Origin: Mytilus galloprovincialis
Taxonomy: Eukaryota > Mollusca > Bivalvia > Mytilida > Mytilidae
Reading direction: 5' to 3'
DNA length: 64,000 bases
NCBI RefSeq assembly: GCF_965363235.1
Contig: NC_134846.1
Location: forward strand, 29,646,218 to 29,710,217
A model generated the notes under the pieces. That model made no database searches. It saw only the letters and a list, made by a program, of their open reading frames with translations, and was not told the origin of the DNA. The position numbers and the translations under genes are program-made. Shown here in pieces: positions 60,301-64,000 of this stretch (the stretch's first letter is position 1; every line of letters starts with the position of its first letter).

Positions 60301-62188
60301 TTCTTCGTATCCTCTTTTCAGATTCTAATCTCTGTTTGGGATGACTTTCTTTTGACAAATCTGCATCAACTTCTATTTAATATCAATAGAATACAATTAC
60401 TTAAAATTTGAAAAGGATTTTTTGGAGACCTAGTATCATATCTGTTATATTTAATTTTAACTGCTAAACACTAACTGATTGATTGATTGATAGGTGTTTT
60501 ACGCAACATTAAACAATATTGTGCTATTCCGAGGGGGTCAGTTTTTATTGAAGGACAAAGCCAAAGAAAAAATCCATTTATCTATAAAATACAGCAAATA
60601 AGAGAAATATATTTTCAAATTTTTACTTGAAATTTTATTTCTTTATCATATAAAAGCTTCTGCCAAAGTTTCTTACAAAAAAACTCTAGACAAATTTATT
60701 CTGAAATGAGTTGACACCATTTAATCATGCTTCTCCGACCATGTAATATTTTCTTTAGCTTCTAGAACACTTGCCATAAAAAATTCATGATTAAGTTTGA
60801 TACAAATGAAAAGGATTCACATAATTTTTATGCATATATAAAACTAAAAAATTGGTAAACAGTTTTCAGAAGAAGCAACTGTTAACCTAAAAAATTGTCC
60901 CATCTCTGTCAAAGTGGTGACAATTATTGATGCCATCACTGCCAGTAACAGCTAGATTCAGGCTGCTTTGAATTTTGTCACAGGTGTGATAAATTGTTTT
61001 ATACATACTTTGCAACTTGGCTCTCAACTCTGCAAAGTCTTCATCATCATCTGTATCTGATGTCTCTATATCTTCCTCATCTTCATCACTGTCATCTGAT
61101 TCGTCAACTGTTTCATCTTCAGAGTCTTGCTTCTCACTTGTAGCTCGTTCTAAAAATAAAGTAAATGACAGTTGTGTAAAAGAAAGATGAAAGAAACAAA
61201 AGGAACATTCAATCTCATAAGTTAGAAATAAACTGAAAATGCCATGGCTAAAAAAGACAAACAGGCAAACCACAGTACACAAAAAACAACATAGAAAACT
61301 AATAACTGAGTAACACAAATATTGTTCTGAATAAAGTCAGAGAAGAGAGATAATCCATAAAAGACTATTTGCCAATGGTAATGCAATCAGAGGTCCTTCC
61401 AATTGCACAAGTTTTTTACTTTGTGCGGGTCAAAACTATTTCATTGTTAATAAAAAAAAATTTAAAAGGTATTAAAAGTTTTAAATCTTTGAATTACAAT
61501 TTTTGAATTAAATATTTTTTAAACTTTTAGTTTTTTTATATTAAAAACTGAAAGAAAAAAACAGACCATTTTGTCTGCTACCATCTAATGGACCTTAAAA
61601 CAAAAATTACATAAATGTGTCAAATCAAACTGTCAATAAGAATGGAAGAAACATAACCATATCCCTTCTGTGCAACACACAAGGGACAAAAAGCCTTAAG
61701 ATTGGCAGGAAAAGTAGTGTGCTTGCGTTCTTATCTAACATGATTGGTTTGCCAAAACATTTAAATGAACTCAAACTTAGGCAATAGTAAAATGAATACT
61801 GTGGATTCATTTATTTTTGTTTGAGGAAAACTTGCCTAATGTGGATTTTTAATTTCATGGTTTTTGTATAGTCTGCATACATTCCTTTGGAAAACTTGTT
61901 ATTCGTTAAACATTTTATATTGAAATCATGGTTCCCCATTATTCATGAAATCTACAAAAATTGGTATCTAACAAATATTAATGAATCCACAGTATAATTT
62001 AAATTACAATACTGTGACTAAAAAAACATTATTCTTCATTATTTACCCTGAACTGAACCATCTACCATATGTTTGGCTTTTGTCTTCTTTTTCTTCCTTT
62101 TCTCCATGTTTTCCTCTGTTGTGATGCCAATCTCCAGTCCTTTATCCATTCCTTCAGAACTGCCTCTATATCTTCCTATTCTGCATGC
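57073..62188 (-). CDS. Caspase 2, 3' part (catalytic Cys to C-terminus), four exons
   Basis: Tandem duplicate of caspase 1. Exons: 62047-62188, 61009-61149, 59971-60372, 57073-57374; 987 nt in frame, 328 residues and a stop. It starts with ACRI (phase 0, as in caspase 1 exon 3), so the His-bearing p20 exons must lie beyond 64000; none is seen between 62189 and the edge. Phases and exon roles match caspase 1 one for one. The linker is much longer (about 200 residues), with a basic stretch (KRKKKKTKAK), an acidic exon and three VDA-containing motifs. p10 is well kept: PCPEDTLIMFA, FAIRS, GSWLLNKLY, SPGCITHCLTEQVFF. No stop or frameshift in the visible part, so it is probably active as a gene. 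Confidence 0.85.
57872..57990. repeat. Hairpin in caspase 2 last intron
   Basis: ATAGCTGTGAGGGTGATAGA at the left pairs with TCTATCACCCTCTCAGCTAT at the right, continuing through 'cagattgt.acc' with a few mismatches; a second inner stem involves 'tggtcaacct' and 'cagttgaca'. No coding content. Confidence 0.8.
58066..59258. mobile_element. hAT-type non-autonomous element, 8-bp target duplication
   Basis: Inverted ends CAGGGTTTCCGCTGG and CCAGGAGAAACCCTG (13 of 15 matching) are flanked by GTTTTATA at 58058-58065 and 59259-59266. An exact 8-bp duplication and CAGGG termini are typical of hAT elements. Interior 1.19 kb with 'ggcgaaa' words near both ends and no hAT transposase frame that I can identify. 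Located in the last intron of caspase 2. Confidence 0.85.
59322..59399. repeat. Short hairpin
   Basis: ACATCCATGTCATTTGATCTCTGGG (59324-59348) pairs imperfectly with CCCAGAGACCGAATGACATGGATGT (59373-59397). It lies in the last intron of caspase 2, just outside the hAT-type element. The 80-codon plus-strand frame across it is taken as chance. Confidence 0.8.
59971..60372 (-). CDS. Caspase 2 expanded linker and p10-start exon
   Basis: Acceptor tgatattaaatag|AA (weak tract) and donor ATCAG|GTTTGT (less usual), yet both phases fit and the frame is open throughout. 402 nt against 183 in caspase 1. The extra length holds VDADLSKE, SEEVDAKGIMPDEDS and TEEVDAKGSKPS, an apparent internal duplication. 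Ends VPMVTVVPCPEDTLIMFAS, the p10 first strand. Confidence 0.82.
60473..60560 (+). repeat. Short interspersed repeat fragment (TGATTGATTGATTG start)
   Basis: 'actgattgattgattgataggtgttttacgcaac' resembles the opening of the repeat at 7172. It lies between caspase 2 exons in the intron after the acidic exon. Confidence 0.5.
61009..61149 (-). CDS. Caspase 2 acidic linker exon
   Basis: Acceptor actttatttttag|AA (G+AA = Glu), donor CAAA|GTATGT; phase 1 both sides. Reads RATSEKQDSEDETVDESDDS, then more Asp/Glu, then IETSDTDDDEDFAEL. The IETSDTDDDEDF core is shared with caspase 1 (IDTSDTDDDDDF). Confidence 0.87.
62047..62188 (-). CDS. Caspase 2 catalytic-Cys exon
   Basis: Acceptor ttttctgttacag|GCATGCAGA gives ACRI (Ile where Gly is usual), donor CAGG|GTAAAT, phase 1. 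Downstream the exon encodes RYRGSSEGMDKGLEIGITTE and a Lys-rich patch KRKKKKTKAK resembling a nuclear localisation signal. The patch has no counterpart in caspase 1 exon 3. Confidence 0.85.
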
Positions 62189-62705
62189 CTGTAACAGAAA
62201 ATAACATGAGGTTATTATATTGAACTTTGGTCAAAAGTTGATATGTTGTTTAATTGCTACCCACACAGACACTTATACACCCCTTAAGCTCATTCATTCA
62301 AAATGTCAAACCTGTACTTTGAATATGCAATAATGAATAAAAAAAAAACAAATACAATCAGTGTATTACAATGTACAACTTTTTTCTCTTAAGGAGGCTC
62401 GCATGTACAAAAATTTCAGCAAAAATATAAATATTTGTTTTCTCTTTACAAATTTTATTTATTACACTATTAGTTATCACCTTATGATATGGCACAAAAT
62501 TCAACCCAAAGAAAATCGATTCGATTTGGCCCCAGATGACTTTTAAAATGTTTATATCATTGAAAAAAAACTCCAAATTACCTCCCTTTAGTGCAAAAAA
62601 AGCAATTTTTCTGCATTAAAATTGAAATATCTTTTTTAACTCATTGGTGACCTATATTTTTTATTATTGTTTTAAAATAAGCTGTACACAAACTAAATAT
62701 TTGTA

Positions 62706-63289
62706 AAAGGAGTAAGTTCGGTAAGGGCCATATTTGGCCCCAATTATAAAGTTCATAGTAACAAGCCAATAAAGGTTTTAAGTTGCATTAAATACATGTG
62801 AGAAAGTTAAACAGAACTGTTTTTGTCAAAGTTTAAGTGTAAGACGTAGATTTTTACATCCCAAAAAGGTCAAGATAAGGGATTTTGGTGAAATTTGACA
62901 AAAATGAGCTGGATTTCAACCAAATTAAGGACCAGGAAACATAGAGCGCAGGCGTCGACAAACTTAATATTCAAATAAGAAATGTGAAATGTCTTCACAA
63001 ACATTATTTTAAAAGATCTTTGTTGTCGACGTATGCGCTCTATATTTCCTGTCCAATAATCTATTGAAATTTACCTATTTTCATTGATTTTATCGTGAAA
63101 AATCAATATGAGTGCAACTTGTGACGTCATAATGTAACGTAGAAAAAAAGTTTTCAACAAAATAGCTTATTTCCTACCTAGTCACTATATTAGCTTTAAT
63201 TTATTGTGATTTTGGTCAATAAATCCGAATTTGAAATTTACGCTAAAAAAGGGGGCCATTTTAGGACCTTACTGAACATACTCCTTTAA
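62706..63289. mobile_element. MITE with AAGGAGTAAGTTCGGTAAGG ends
   Basis: Left end AAGGAGTAAGTTCGGTAAGG...TTTGGCCCC and right end GGGGGCCATTTTAGGACCTTACTGAACATACTCCTT are inverted over ~35 bp. Inside, 'ggaaacatagagcgcaggcgtcgac' (62937-62961) and 'gtcgacgtatgcgctctatatttcc' (63026-63050) form a second inverted pair. Same family as 22978-24499. Confidence 0.8.
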
Positions 63290-64000
63290 GCGATTTCTAT
63301 AATTTAGTTCTTTTTTTATTTCGATATTACCTCTATTTCTCCTATTAGTTCAACAGAAAAAATGGACATTAACAAAAATGTATGCCTCTTTCGGAGACAG
63401 ATTGCGAGATTAAATGAACGGTGACCCCATTTCTTATTTCATTTTTCTATTAAGTATATGTTAAAAGTTCATTTATAAAAAAAATATAGCAAAATCCTAT
63501 ATTACAAAAAAAAATGATTTATACCCGCGAGCCCCCTTAAATTCCATCTTCAATAAACCATAGTAAGGAAACAAGAGGCTCTCTAGAGCCTGAATTGGTC
63601 ACCTGTTATTTAGGTTTTTTTAAGGATGTACTTTAAAAAAGGCGAGGTTTGTACATGTTGTAATGTTTGTCCAATTTTCAGACTCCTTGGTTTTTCAATT
63701 TACAAAATCTTTAACTCATACTTAAAACATTTTATTTCATATTAACATTATTATTTTTTGTTGATAAAATATATTACATACAATAGATACTATGGATTAC
63801 AGGGCTTTCCATTGAAGCTGGTAGCCGGCGGAAATCCGCCGCTTACGGTGGCTTCAAGTGCCGGCTACTTCACTGCCAAAAATATAAATTCAAAAAGAAA
63901 AAAATATCTTTTTCAAATGTTTACAGGCAGCCGAGAGACGTATATTGTCGCAAAGTCGCGGTCACGATAAACAAGAATGAAAAGTCAATGTTGACCTTGG
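63290..64000. other. Non-coding right edge
   Basis: No caspase p20 exon is visible here. 'aagaggctctctagagcctgaattggtcacctg' (63571-63603) is a common molluscan repeat opening. The short plus frame at 63758-63970 is not supported as a gene. Confidence 0.5.

Noticed and set aside
62189-64000. Search for the caspase 2 His-bearing exon
   Set aside because: No minus-strand frame with SHG and GKPK was found; the space is taken by a MITE and repeats, so the exon must lie beyond the edge.

Overview
This is eukaryotic, AT-rich, intron-bearing nuclear DNA that is mostly non-coding and dense in old mobile-element copies. Two things suggest a bivalve mollusc, most likely a mytilid mussel. One is the repeat set: pearl-like arrays of ~145-165 bp core units ending in GAC, CCG or GACAGACA microsatellites and a terminal hairpin, and several repeat families I recognise from mussel sequence. 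The other is a divergent caspase family. The species call is an inference from recognition, not from a search.

Four candidate protein-coding genes can be supported. On the minus strand at 8921->5609 there is a five-exon gene for a ~393-residue lysine/glutamate-rich coiled-coil protein I do not recognise. On the minus strand at 49730->34659 there is a complete six-exon caspase (~391 residues). Upstream of it in the same orientation, at 62188->57073, are the last four exons of a second caspase whose p20 start lies beyond the right edge. Exon phases of all three minus-strand models are consistent and each reads through without a stop. A candidate first exon of a plus-strand gene (49885-50075) faces away from caspase 1 across about 154 bp, so the two may share a promoter.

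The caspases are the biological centre of the window. They are tandem duplicates with matching intron phases (0-1, 1-1, 1-1, 1-stop). Both have a catalytic-cysteine pentapeptide ending in Val or Ile instead of Gly (ACRV, ACRI), an S2 region FAVRS/FAIRS instead of YxSWR, and a very long p20-p10 linker (about 110 and 200 residues). Each linker has a conserved acidic exon and EE[VT]DAK-type motifs that could be processing sites.

Layout: 1-5.6 kb holds a LINE tail, two adjacent foldback elements (2.8-4.5 kb) and common repeats. 5.6-8.9 kb is the coiled-coil gene. 9.4-12.4 kb is a 2.96-kb TIR element with two elements nested inside. 14.6-19.45 kb is a composite region with C2H2 zinc-finger remnants, TTTGCGCC-motif ends and a ~690 bp palindrome. 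20-29.8 kb has repeats and hairpins but no gene I can support. 29.8-33.9 kb is a decayed non-LTR retrotransposon with another repeat inserted in it. 34.1-34.6 kb is a MITE just 3' of caspase 1. 34.66-49.73 kb is caspase 1, whose introns carry a 1.3-kb TIR element and pearl-like arrays. 50-57 kb is intergenic with two more arrays. 57.07-62.19 kb is the caspase 2 3' half, with a hAT-type element (8-bp target duplication) between the coding exons. 62.7-63.3 kb is a further MITE.
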